Assembly (NCBI RefSeq): GCF_051014685.1
Contig: NC_135055.1
Location: 17,348,001 to 17,412,000 of the forward strand
Direction: 5' to 3'
From: Ptiloglossa arizonensis
Taxonomy: Eukaryota; Arthropoda; Insecta; Hymenoptera; Colletidae
Length of the DNA stretch: 64,000 nucleotides
Positions 38,601 to 51,160 of the stretch are shown in pieces (position 1 is the stretch's first letter; the number at the start of each line of letters is the position of its first letter). The notes beneath the pieces are model-generated. The model did not search any database, was not told where the DNA came from, and saw only the letters and a list, made by a program, of their open reading frames with translations. A program made the position numbers and the translations under genes.

Positions 38601-41600
38601 AACGTTTATCAATTTCTACGCCGCTCGCCGAGAAGACATTAATCGAGTGTTATTTAACAATTGTTTGAAGACCACTTCTTGCATGCCTTTAAAATTCTAC
38701 AAAAATGGAATGATAGTTCAAGACGGAATATTGCGCCCTTACGACGATCCAGTGACGATATCGTTTCTTCGCGACATTTTGGATGGTTATTTCCCCTCCG
38801 AGTTGCAACAAGCCCATCCGAATGGAGTACCTTTCAAGGTGACGTTTTCGAGAATATTTCGAGGACGAAATGTAACGTTGGATGTTTTTCAGAATTTTTC
38901 GAGCATAAAATTTTTACTTTTGCCTTTGTTTTTATTTTTGGAAGAAACGATGATATTTGAGAATTTTTTTCGACTATTTGGAATGTTTAATATCGATGTT
39001 TCGTACGTGTGTTGAAAGTATACATATTGGACAATGTTTCGGTAAATTTTCATGGGTATAGAATTGAAAGAAATGTTTTATTTAACGTTGCTTCGCGTTA
39101 CGTCCTATCAGGTGGAAGATCACAGACACCAAATGTACTTGGGTAACACCGTCGATTTTCCCGGTCATGGTTATCGGTTGGGGAAACAGCCTCGGGCTGA
39201 TAACACGCTGTTATCGAGAGAAGCTCGTAGGCCAAGCACCGCGCCCCAGAAGTCGGGTCGTCGTCCTTCTTTTTCGAAGGATAATTTATCTAACAACGAT
39301 TTTACTACGCCGCTGGCATCTTCGACAGCTAGGTATTCCATTCTACACGTATACAGGGTGCACCGTGACGAGTTTCACGTGCAATGAATTAATTCTACAC
39401 TAAAAGATAAATCGAAAACTTGGAATAACGTTTCTTCGCACAGGACTTCGTTATCGAGAAAATTGACCCTGAACCTTTTGGAGCACAATTTATTAAATTA
39501 TTTTATCAAAATAAATATTCCACACGAAAAATACCAGTTTCCTATTATTGACTCTATATACTTTCCCTGTACGTGCGATAAGAAAGTGTAGAGAGTGTCC
39601 TGATATAAAAGCTTATCAGTGAAGCGCGCGCGTGCCCCACGCAGCTTCGAAATCGATTTTCTCGAAAATAAAGCTTTGCACGACAAATTTTATTCGACGT
39701 TTTCGATCGATTTTTATCCGTAGAAAAATTCTCTGTTCGGTTGTAACCGTTTATTTAATTCGGTTCGCGGGTATCGTTTCTCTACTCCGAAATTTTCGTT
39801 CGTAATATTTCGTAGTCAGGTAGGAGGAGTTTTTTTGTATAATTTTTAAGAATTCCATACGTCGACAGATCGGTGAAATCGAGAAGCCCCAGGACTGATA
39901 CACCACCCATCGAGATGTATGTTCTGCGTTCGCAGATTCTGGCGTCGCACAACAACATTTGTTCCGACACCCATCTGCAGTCGCACATTAACGCCGAGCT
40001 GGGTTTGAGTAACCGAAAAGAGAAGGTAAATCGATAAATCATCGTTTCTGGTGATGACCATCCATCATTTCGAACGTGACGTCGAAATCTATAAAATTAT
40101 TTTCATTGTACGACGAGTTGTCGCGAGAAATTATCCTGTTTTCTTAATGAATCAATAATTGAGAAAGTAATCGCTTCAGGCGAGACGGTGACGGTGAAAC
40201 ACTTGTTCAGAATTAACAATTCCGCTTGAATAAAGAAGTAACGCGACAAAAATAAACAAATGTTTCATACCTGGTGTTTTCTTTAACTCGAGTTCGCTCG
40301 ATCGAAGCAGTTCGTGTAAAAGTAAAATGAAAAATAAAAGCTCGGTAAAATGATCAAATTATTAATGAAATCCTTCGAGGATGATCAATAAAATTCCACG
40401 AGGAAAGACAGAAATTCTTTGAAATTCTACCGAAATTATTTCTTTCTCAATTTCTTGCACGAAAATGGTCGAAAGAAATTTTCACTTCGAATTTGTTCCT
40501 TGCAAGCGGTGATTAATAAAATTCCACGAGGAAAGACAGAAACTCTTTGAAATTCTACCGAAATTATTTCTTTCTCAATTTCTTACACGAAAATTGTCGA
40601 AAGAAATTTTCACTTCGAATTTGTTCCTTGCAAGCGATGATTAATAAAATTCCACGAGGAAAGACAGAAATTCAACCGAAATTATCTTTCTCAATTTCTT
40701 GCACGAAAATTGTCGAAAGAAATGTTCACTTCGAATTTGTTCCTTGCAAGCGAGAACTGGCTACGAAGCCGGGCTTTGATATCTGTATGAAAGAAGGATC
40801 TCTAACGTCGAGAGGAGTGTTAAGGTTTCCAAGTTCCGGTAGACGTTACTACAGCTCCACCGACAGATCGACCAGACCGTTCATAAGGTGAAATGCTTTT
40901 CTAATTTTCAGTTTCGTGCTTTCGTCAATAGTACACCCTTTTCAAAGTACCTTCGTTCACAGTCACTTGGAGAACGTGCAGGATCGAGCCCGACATCGTA
41001 CGAGATCCTCCAGTCTGCCCAATTCTCGAGTATCGATCAAATCGAAGTCGACAACCAGGACGAGTAGGGCCATGGATTTTGGTAAAAATGATCCAACGCG
41101 ACTCTCGAATCCGAAATCGATGACCAGTGCTACCAAACGAAATCTACGCGCTGCGAAATGCGTGACGTCGGTGAAAAAAAGCGCTGTAAGGAAACTTAAC
41201 ATTAATATTAATTTCAATCCTTGGTTCTTTCTTTTTTTCTTTCAATTCTCAACGAAAGTTTCGTTCATTTAATATTTGCACGAAACAATCGACCCAAGAT
41301 TGAGCTTTGAACTTATAAAAAACGACCTAATTTTTGCATTAAAAGATTGACGAAACTTTGAGCTCTAAATGTCAACTTACTTTTCGCGTATAACAATTGA
41401 CGAAACTTTCAGCTCTATGTTCCTAAATGACAACTTATTTTCTTGCATATAACAACTGACAAAACCTTGAACTTCAAATGGATACATGACAATTATTTTT
41501 GTTTGTCTATGACATTTGTGTACATTAAATCGATAGATGACACTCGTCAATATTTTTCGATCGTCACATTCTGACCAGCCATCGATCACTTTGTGTTAGA

Positions 41601-42053
41601 CAAATCGTGCACGATACCAAGATCGTTATCCACACGATGTAAACAATCGAAGGTCTTTTCTGAAGTGTCTCCCCTGTTCCAGCCGCCAATTTTGCATCAG
41701 ATCAACGAACCAACGGGAGAACTCGGTGAACTTCGATTGAAAGTCAGATCCCTGAACGGTGGCACCGTTTACCTGGTCCATGTATCCGCAGACGAGCCAA
41801 TAGCTCGACTTTACCAGCTGTTAGACACAGCCATGTCGAGGATCGTTCCACGTGGATATAAAATCGTTCTCAGCGGGTAAAACGATCTGTAAAACGTCCG
41901 AGGGTTCTCTGCCTTTCCCGGTGTCGCTCGATAAGCAATCCGCGTTCGTTTTTCGATTTCAGTTACTCACCGAGACGATTGGAGCAACTGGGAACTACTT
42001 TGAGGCAACTGGGTATCACCAGGGACAGTGTTCTGCATTTGGTGAACGATTGA
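35629..42053 (+). CDS. UBXN11: UBX domain-containing protein 11 orthologue
   Basis: Thirteen exons: 35629-35736, 35862-35961, 36556-36692, 36762-36902, 37826-37899, 37979-38099, 38671-38838, 39112-39332, 39869-40025, 40751-40887, 40963-41185, 41683-41876 and 41963-42053. They join in phase to 623 residues. Residues about 70-162 form a charged coiled coil (ALTKQLYLVESQMQKVHSDL onward). KFLADYGLIWVG and the NIDQLNLAAGKGE segment match the UBXN11 middle region. Residues 228-300 are a SEP domain (PLKFYKNGMIVQDG, LRPYDDP, LRDILDGYFPSEL, NGVPFKVEDHR). A basic Ser/Arg-rich linker follows, then a C-terminal UBX fold (LRLKVRSLNGG, ending DSVLHLVND). SEP/UBX proteins are p97/VCP cofactors; mammalian UBXN11 (socius) also binds Rnd GTPases. 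The exon 7 start (38671, acceptor gtttgaag) is the least certain boundary. Confidence 0.92.
36040..36412. repeat. 191-bp direct duplication in UBXN11 intron 2
   Basis: aaagtataattaattctttt and the following 180 bases (through actcgagtcctgacaacttgt) occur at 36040 and again at 36231, nearly identical. No terminal inverted repeats or ORF; a simple local duplication. Confidence 0.92.
40382..40753. repeat. 128-bp triplication reaching into UBXN11 exon 10
   Basis: Copies at 40382-40509, 40510-40637 and 40638-40753 (the third has a 12-bp deletion). Each ends in ttcgaatttgttccttgcaag then cg. In the third copy this is the splice acceptor of UBXN11 exon 10 (ttgcaag|CGAGAACTG at 40751), so the first three exonic bases are repeat-derived and two near-identical acceptor copies lie upstream. 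Confidence 0.92.
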
Positions 42054-42719
42054 CGAAGAGTTTCCAACGGAATTTATTCTCAACGTGGATATTTGTGTAC
42101 ATATCGCTACTGTAAACGACGGAAAAAAACATACACGTTTGCGAGAAATATACACAGAGTCCATTGAGTCACGGAAAGAAAATGCTCGCAGATCAATGCG
42201 CGCGGGAATTTGAATACTCGTTCTTATCGTTGCATGGTAAGCAGTGAACCGTCGCGATCTTATTTCCCAGTCGCGGATAAAGCGATTCTTTGAAATTTAT
42301 TTTATCACTTAGGGGTATATGCACAGTGTCGTCGGTACACAGGCCAGTGTCACTGATGTTTGTTCTATCGCTGTATAGCGACTGAGAGTGATGTCGTAAA
42401 TATACTGCTGTAAACACAGCTCAATGTAACAGGCTTGTAATTAACCCCGGGGATACCAGCCATTCCGTGCCTTGAAGGCAGGTTGATTTATGTTCACCTT
42501 GTTGGTCGTGCACTTAAGTGCACGCGTTTGTCCCTAAGACGCAATGGTAAATCCCATCGTGGTAATGAAGCATGCATTTAATTCTCTGTTTGGCGACCGC
42601 GAGTCCTTCGAGACAATAGTCTTGCGAGGATACACATTGGTTGGTAATCATTTCAAAATGTATGTTTTAATGTAGGTCGGAGATAATCGAAAGAGTTTTC
42701 GGAAGATTGGTAGATCGAC

Positions 42720-43080
42720 GATGAGAGACATTTAAAGTTAAGTGAAATATTCTTTGGAAAATACACTTTGGAATATTATCTTTTCAAATCCTCGATATTA
42801 ATGTAGAGAAAAGGTAAAGAAATTTTGAAAAGCTTGACAAAGGTTAAAGACCTTTAAATAAATTAAAATATTCTTCGGGAGATACTCTTTGGAAGATAAT
42901 CTTTTTAACCCCCCTATTTTAACGCAGAGAAGATAATTAAAGGAATTTTAAGAAGGTTAATAACAATTAGAAACTCTTAAGGTAAAATAAAATATTCTTC
43001 GGGAAGTAGATTTTAGTAGATGAATTCAAATCCCTATTTTATGGGTGAAGCTGATCGAAGAAATTTTCAGTATACTGACA
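42720..43080. repeat. Degenerate 119-126 bp tandem repeat, 3 copies
   Basis: Motifs aaatattcttcggg, tactctttggaa and taattgaaggaattttg-like segments recur near 42744, 42863 and 42989 with substantial divergence. It lies about 700 bases after the UBXN11 stop. Confidence 0.6.
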
Positions 43081-44034
43081 AACAATCTAACGATCATAGA
43101 ATTTGAATATAAAATAAAATACGTTTTCCTTCTAAGATATTTTCAATTTTAATTTCAATTTCGATCTTGGATTTGAATAGAAAACGTATCAAACCTCCGA
43201 GAGTACTAAAATTGTGTAAAATCTGACACGGTCATTCATTGGTGAATATCGACGTTCGTATTTCTCAGAATGTGCGCGTAGAATTTCGTTGAAATTGGAC
43301 TGTAAAATTCCATATCCAACCAATAGGAATAAAAATACCCAGAGCGATGTTTTTTGCTGTTAAAAGTGTTAAGGACGCTTCGACTGTTCGTGACATTGAT
43401 GTCTCATTACTGGCTTCCGACGAAAAATCTCGGCTCCAAAGAAATATCGATGGTTCTCGATTCTCAACGAGTCGAATACAACGCTCGAGGTATTTCGCAC
43501 GCTACGCGACGATAATGGAATATTCACGAGCCGCTTAGGGAACTTTTCTATGCATTTGTCAACGGAGAGAATTTTCACTCGTTACCCGTACGGAAGCAAC
43601 TCGACGAAATGAGGAAATGGCTAAACGATTTGTCAACGATCGAGGAAGATCTTTTTTTTTTCTTTTCACAGAGAAAACATTCGTAATGGCATTTCTCGCG
43701 AGGGCAATGATTCTCAATTTTGTGCAACAACGTCGATAATCGAATTTCTCGAAAACAGGAAGTGTCGTGTTACGTTTTACGCAACGCAAATTGTAACTGG
43801 AGTGCACACGATACGAGTGTCGCATAAATTTCTGCAGCTCGTAGCTCGTAAATCAGACCACGCTACAAACTGATATTACAAGTGCCATCCCATTATGAGA
43901 CCAAGCATGGTTTCCCTATCTCGTCGCGATGGAGAAAGAAATCACATTTGTCCTCATTTTTTTATTGTGTAAGAGTCTCTATGTGTCAGTATTTGTTCAA
44001 GTGCAGAGGATTATCGCGAGAGGTTTATATTTAA

Positions 44035-44400
44035 CGATACTCGTTTAAATATTCTACCAAGAATAGTCGTAGAATTTGTGTTCTAGTATTTGTCGAAATA
44101 TTTTATCACAGATGATCTTGAAATTTGTGTTGCGTTATCGATAATGGTCATTTAAATATTTTACCAAGAATGGTTACTGGATTTGTATTCTTTATTTAAT
44201 AATACTTGTTTAAATACTTTACCAAAGACGATCGTGAGTTTAATGTTCTGCATTCGATGATACTCGTCCAAATATTCTACTAAGATTAATTACGTGTGTT
44301 CCATATTTCATAATCCTTGTTTAAATACCTTACCAAGGATGGTCACGAGATTTACGTTCATTTGATAATACGTGTCGAAATATTTTACTCAATTTACGAA
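44035..44400. repeat. Degenerate about 60-65 bp tandem repeat, about 6 copies
   Basis: The phrase tgtttaaatattttaccaag with variants, followed by atggtcacgagatttgtgttc variants, recurs six times. It is strongly diverged, so an old array. Confidence 0.65.
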
Positions 44401-44756
44401 GGTTGTCACGAATTTCCATCGTTCCGAAGAAAAGTTAATCACTGCGACCTCGTCCGTATCGCAACTCCAGTCGTAGATATTTCCATAAACATAAATTCAA
44501 CGTGTGTCAGAAAGCTCTCGGTCGTTACGAAAATGAACAAACAAACGCCAAACCGTCACGGAGTACAAAAGTAACTGACATCGAATAAAATATCGTATGA
44601 AAATTATCTTTCATCAATCTTGAAGAATACCAAAATCCGAAGATCAAAAACAATTCAGATACTTCCGATATAGTAATAAATTTAATATCCAGCTCGAACT
44701 ACTAATTAACGAAACTTCTATTCAATGATCCATGTGTCGTTACGATGCTCGAAATT

Positions 44757-45025
44757 TCCAAAAAATTCGACCACTTTCTAAATTTCAAAAGAATTCGACC
44801 ACTTTCTAAATTTCAAAAGAATTCGACCACTTTCTAAATTTCAAAAGAATTCGCCCACTTTCGAAATTTCAAAAGAATTCGACCACTTTCTAAATTTCAA
44901 AAGAATTCGACCACTTTCTAGATTTCAAAAGAATTCGACCACTTTCTAAATTTCAAAAGAATTCGACCACTTTCGAAATTTCAAAAGAATTCGACCACTT
45001 TCAAAATTTCCAAAAAATCCCACTT
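44757..45025. repeat. 28-bp minisatellite, about 9 copies
   Basis: Near-perfect units aattcgaccactttctaaat ttcaaaag run head to tail. Low divergence suggests recent expansion. Confidence 0.95.
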
Positions 45026-47864
45026 TCAAACTTTAATCGCTCGATTCGATTCGAGTTCACTCGATCCACGAGAAGCGTGTTCAACTCGTTCTTCGTCCTG
45101 TTTCAAAATTTCCGAAAAATTCGATCGCTTTCAAGATCCAATTCGCTCGATTCGTTTCGAGTTCACACGATCCGCGAGAAGTGTGTTCCCGTCCTTCATC
45201 GCGTTTCCAAATGTCTGGAAATACACGATTGCTTCTCCGCCCGAAAGTTATGACGCGAGTTCATCGACCAACGGTTTGTTCCACGATAGATTAAAGCGCT
45301 GAAAGCGTCTCGAAACGCGACACGAGTCGAGTAGCTGGCGCAGATATGACTCGTCCCCGTTCATTTTGTACGATTGGGGCTTCTTTACGGGTGTGTTCCT
45401 TCCTGTCTCCAAAAAAAAAAAGAAAGAAAGAGGGAAGATAGCACCCCCTCGCGGGTTAAATGGCAGTCAGATAACGACCGACGTAAAAAGCACGGGCGAT
45501 ACGTTACGCTCGATTTACTTGACCTACGGTAGGCGGTTCCAAAGAAACACAGACGCTTTTTACATTTTGAGCGGAAACGTGACGGGAAGAGATAAGAATG
45601 GCTAAGTGGATCTGTGCGTGGTCGAGGGATGAACGAAATGTACCGTTGCGGACGATTATTTTTCGCTTTCGGGTACATTATCGCCGACTTTTAGGTCCGT
45701 TTGTCATTGTAACACCGTTTCTGGCTCACCTCTAGGGGACTTGGACGAAGGGGTTGAGACTGTGCCCAGAAATTCGGAGACGAGGATACAGTTAAAATGA
45801 AAATAAAAATTCATACTTTTGGAATAATTGAAAAAATTCTGGAAGGGAGTATGGAGAGTACTCGAAAAGAGTATGAATTCCAGAAGAGTTCTTGGGGAAA
45901 TTTCAACGAAAGGATTCTAGCTGAATGATTTGAGAAATTTGGGGAATTTAAGGGCGAAGGTTCAGTTAATTTGACAGTGTGTACGAGAACGAAATTCATC
46001 CAAAATCGACAACAATTCTGTAGCGATAGAACTATATTATTCACCCTTACGATAGAAACTCGAAATATCGTTAAAAGTGAAATCGATACTTTTCGGAAAA
46101 AATTTCACATGGAATTACCAGCTCGGATCTCTCGAACAAAAGAATGCATTGTTCGCCAGTGGATCATCGTTACTCCTGGCAAAAACAGAGAACGAAAAAC
46201 TAACATCCGTATCGTTGTTACCCTTCTCGAAGAGGAATGAAATAACGGTGGAAGGAGTCGATGAATTCAAACGTGGCCAGTTACGAATTTGAAAAATTGT
46301 TTTCCAGCGAACAATTATCCTAATGGGTGGCACATTTTATCGTACACACGCACCGGCACTATTCGCCGACACGTTTAAGTTTTTAATCCCAGAAATTTTC
46401 TACTCTCTCGTTACCCGTGCCCGTCATTTTTATCGATTCTATCGATTTGCATTTTCGGGATTTATCTCGCGAACCGTGTCCCTGGACACGTCGTTTTGCA
46501 ACGAGACACCACGTTTGTCAATCAACACGCAAATCTGGAGTACACGTCGCCCGCGGGGAGGGATTTCCGGAAAAATCGTCCCTCCGCATTCCACAGGTTC
46601 GCAAAAAACCTGGCTCACTGGAGACAGAAAGAAAGAAAGAAAAAAAAATGTGGAAAAGAAATTCCCCTTTGTATTCCGCTACGCTACCATTTTTCGGCGA
46701 TTACTACTCACCGTTCCGGAACAAGTCCCAAAGGTTGAAACTTTTGCTCAACTAGCCTGATTAAACGTCTCGGGGGTAAAGGAGCTTTGGATTGAAGCAC
46801 AAGGACCTAGTTCTTTCTTTTACCAGCAAGTGGATCTAGTTACGACACGACGCTGTACCATCTTGCTCGAAAATTGAACCTCGAGTTTCTCAGTCACGTT
46901 ATAACACACTCGAGACCCTGATGAACCCACGCATTTACGTTGAACGATGCGTTGTCCATCAATGTTCAATTCTCGTAATATCAGCGGTTCAGGGGATCGC
47001 TGTGGAGACCACACCTGGGTCCAAATGGACCCATTGTGGTCAAACATTTCGAGCAGAATTTCTATCATTTCATCGTACCTCTTTCAATCTCTGAGAATGA
47101 TACCAACGATGTAACTTGACAATGTAAAAATCTCTCTGGGTAAAAAATGTGAAAAAAGATTAACGTCGAGAAAGAAACAAAAAAATGAATTCGAATCGAC
47201 GTATCGTTCGATTCTCACGGTTCGTCGATATCGTTCTCCGTTTCTCGTTTTTCTTCTCTCATGTTATCCTTCCGCACGTCCATCACGGTGATATCAAACC
47301 GTTATATTATAGCGGGGGAATTATTGGAAAACAGTCGTTCGATCGCGCGAAATTTTGTAGTCGTTCGCGTTTCGAGACGGAGTATTTTACCGTAATTTCG
47401 TAATACGGTTTCGTTCGATCGATCGGGAGCAATTTTTTTTTTTCTTTCACCTCCTCGAGTCTCGAATTTTCGACGTCGATTCTTCTTTGATCGCGAACCA
47501 ATTGTATCGCGCGCTCCGAGGCCAAATCACGAGCATCTCTTTGTAATTTACTAACGAACCGAGCTGAACCTGGAAACAGTGAAGCGCCAGGCGAGAAACG
47601 GGGAGGAGCGTGATATCAGCTTTGAAGCATCCGGGCATTAGGGAAGCATCCAATTTGCCTTGCCGGTTCGGAACGCGCCGAGAAGAAGAGTCAAAGAAGG
47701 TCTTCGAAACGAAGGGGAGTCCCGAATCGAGCTCTTCGAAACTTACCGTTTCGTTGTTTCTCGATCCATGGACAGCGTGCATAAGTACGCGCGATGTTCC
47801 TCTTCGTGGAGAGAAATATTAGCTTCGACCCCTTTCATCACGAATTAAATATTTTTAATCGCTT

Positions 47865-48215
47865 CGAGTATTCACGATCGACTACTCTTCGAGCACCTTC
47901 GATTCCATTAAATTTTCACGAACGACTACCCTCGAATCGAATACCTTCAACTCCTTTCAATTCTCACGAACGAATACTCTCTCCGATTAAATACTTTCGA
48001 TTCCTTTGAGTTTACGAATTACCAGCCTATAATTAAATACTTTGAATTCTTTTGTGTTTCACGAACGACTACTCTTTAATTAAATACTTTCAACGACTTT
48101 CAATTTCACCAATGACCACTCTCGAATCAAATACTTTTCGTTTCTTTCGGTTCTCACGAATGATCACTCTCGAGATAAATACTATCGATTTCTTTGACAT
48201 TTCACGCGTGAAATT
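47865..48215. repeat. Degenerate about 53-bp tandem repeat, about 7 copies
   Basis: Units contain ttctcacgaacgactactct followed by cgaatcaaatactttcgatt and cctttcaa-type ends, diverged from copy to copy. Confidence 0.7.
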
Positions 48216-51111
48216 CTTCAAGAATTTTTGAAGGAATTAATCAGAATCGCTTATGTCTAATAAATTAAAGAAAAGTGATCCAGAGAGGATAGAAAATCGA
48301 CAATTCTGTGGCGATAAAAATATATTATTTACCCTCTATACAAACTCTTTCTAAAGGCACTCTCCCTTTGGAAACATATTTTGTATTCAAGTATTAAACA
48401 ACAGGACGAGTGCTACACGGTCATGCACTAGGGGGTTAGTGGTTAGTCTCGAACAATATTTAGATCAGGCGTATTAACGATAGGTAATGTTGTAGTTGAC
48501 AGTGACGTATCGCAACTTGCGATATAGTTCGTAGTGGTAGATTTATCTCGTTAGCAATTAAGTGTAATCAATCATCGAGCTGGTATATACTTATTAATCT
48601 ACTCACTGTATCGTGCTCGTTTAATCGAACACTTAGTATAACTTCCTCGTTGTTAACCCTCCATTGCATGAATCTTACTTTCCAAAAATTCTAAACATCG
48701 ATCACCAACTCCGGTGTGATCACACATCTGTCGATTAATCAACGCTCAGAATTAAAATAAGAGATTCTCGCGTCCATGGATCCCTAAAAATATCCCCGAT
48801 GAATTCCACGAGAATTCTTCCGCCCTATTGGTCGCGTTATGCAACAGAGGGTTGAGAGATCACGAAACTTTTCCCTTCACGATTTCTATACTTCCAGCTT
48901 CGATGAAAGCTACGAACCACCCAGTTGCGCGTAACTCGCGTAAAGCACGATTAAATCAATTTTCCGGCGTTCCTCGCTGTCACGAAGTAGAAACACTTTC
49001 AGGGATTCTCATTCGCGAAACGAATTCGCCGGCCACGAATTCTCGTTAAACGAATCGAAACGAATGGTGGACGAAATTCGACTGGATCGTCCCCGCGATA
49101 TCGTAAAAATTAACGAGTACGAATCGATCCGATTCTAACGGAGCTTCCATGACCGTGGGCGATTTTTATTCCGTACCATGGCGTGCTTCCCCTCATTTCC
49201 GTCACACCTTTCATCTTCCCTTTCCCTGTAGGGGGCGACGAATTGCTCGAGATTTTAACGGGCTCCCTTTGACGCGACTCGGTCAAATGAATGCAATTTT
49301 CAACCGGTGAAAGTCGGTCACTATCTCGACAAATTTAATTGGCGTCCTCTAAGAGGGAAGTGGGAGAAGGAAATTCATTGCATCGCCATAAATGGAGGCT
49401 CGACACTCCGTGGGTGACCAATTTCCGACCAATTCCAGCCGTTGCATTATCCTGGAAAGAATCACTCTACTTACCAAAGGTAACGTCACTTTGTAGACCT
49501 GAAAGCAAGTTGTTCACCATGGCCGGAGAATGGGAGAGGATCGTTAAGTGGACGGTCGAGTTTCGATTTGTTAAAAAAAAAAAAAAGAAAAAAGAAAAAA
49601 AATTATTGTCGAAATTGTTCACCCATTCCGTATCGATTTATCCGAAAAATTTTAATCATCGACGAAATGGTGCTCTCGAATTCCGAACGACGCGAGCACA
49701 ATTCCGTGAAAAAATATCGGGAAAATAAGTCGAAACAAATGAAAAAAATTGTGATACTTCCTTGATAAACACAATTGCTTTTTACATTCCGCTCGCGATA
49801 CGAATACCTTTACAAATTTTATATCCGTCGATAAATTCTCGTTCGGAATTCAGGGCATTTGCGGAACTGAGCGCAACTCCCGTGACTATAAATATTTTTT
49901 TTAGCGAAATTTCGATGAAACATTCACCGAATAACGAAACAATAGAGAGTGTCAATTTCGAACAGTAGAGGGGTCATTACTTTTTAAGGAACCTAAGTTC
50001 CCGAAGATCCATTTGAAAAAATGTCGAAACTGTTCCCTTGTACCTGCGACAATTTTTATACGTATTTTATCTGAACAATAACCGAGGAACGAGGAAAAGT
50101 GACAAAAGAAATGTTCGATTTTTGTATTCCCGCTTTTCGTGTGATCCGTTCGTCGTACTTTTTAAAATTGTTAACGTTGAATTCGAGCGTGTTACAAATT
50201 GTAAAACTCGAAGGAGCGTAATTTCCAAGCCGAATTGTCGACGTTTTTCTCGTTCAACGTTCGAAGGGAACACGGTTAGGTAAACTCGTTCGTTTGACGA
50301 GATACTGACGGTGGTCCGGCGTTGATAGGTTTGGCCAGGGAACGAGATTTGCATAAATGATGTAATGGCCATGGTAAACGAAACGGTGACGTCGAAGGCG
50401 AAGGAAGGGTTGTACGCGCTGAATATGTATCGACGAATTGGAGACGTGATTGATGAAACGTTGCATTGACTTGTCATCCTGTCAACCGCGGCGTCGGTGT
50501 CTCGTGACGTAGTTGTGGCATCCTGTCCCGATCGATCTAGAACCACCACGGTTATTCGCACCCCGTATGAAACGAAGCTACGAATCACCGGAGTCATTTA
50601 TTCTTCTCGTCGAACGATCGTGAAAGGGACGTCCGAGAGAAATGATTCGACCGTCTTCGAATCACCGACGGGGGACCAGCATGATTGAATCACGCACGGA
50701 ATAGAAAAAAGAGTGACTGAGAGGTATTCAATAAAACATGTATATAACAACATTTAATTGTCTGTTATTTCGGAGAGATATGTTTAAGTCGACGATTCAC
50801 TGCGTATCACAATCACTCGATCGGAGAACGGAGAATTGAAAGGGGGGACGATGCTCGTGGGAGAAATTTTATTCAATGCAACCAATTGGAAGATCGTTGG
50901 GAAAACACAATTTTTTTTTCGTCGAATCGTGGCTCGTATTAATCGTATCGATCATTAGACAGCGAGTAGAAATCCATCTTAGGTGGTTAAAATTTTGGTA
51001 TCTGCTCATAGATCTCGATAAAAGGAACAAAATAGTCTTATGCGATTTTTCTCTAAGACAAATATTTACACGCGAAAAAACGATTTCTTTTCCCGGTCTC
51101 GCACGGCGCGC

Positions 51112-51160
51112 TCAGTGACAAGATGGCCGCGCGGTCAGTGACAAGATGACGACGCGAGTG
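51112..51160 (+). promoter_or_regulatory. Duplicated TCAGTGACAAGATG start-site-like motif
   Basis: TCAGTGACAAGATGGCC (51112) and TCAGTGACAAGATGACG (51135) lie 23 bases apart in a CpG-rich patch. TCAGT is the arthropod initiator, and CAAGATGGC is the YY1/Pleiohomeotic-like element found just after start sites of some genes. A donor-like GTGGTAGGTG follows at about 51159. No downstream exon was recognised. Confidence 0.3.
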
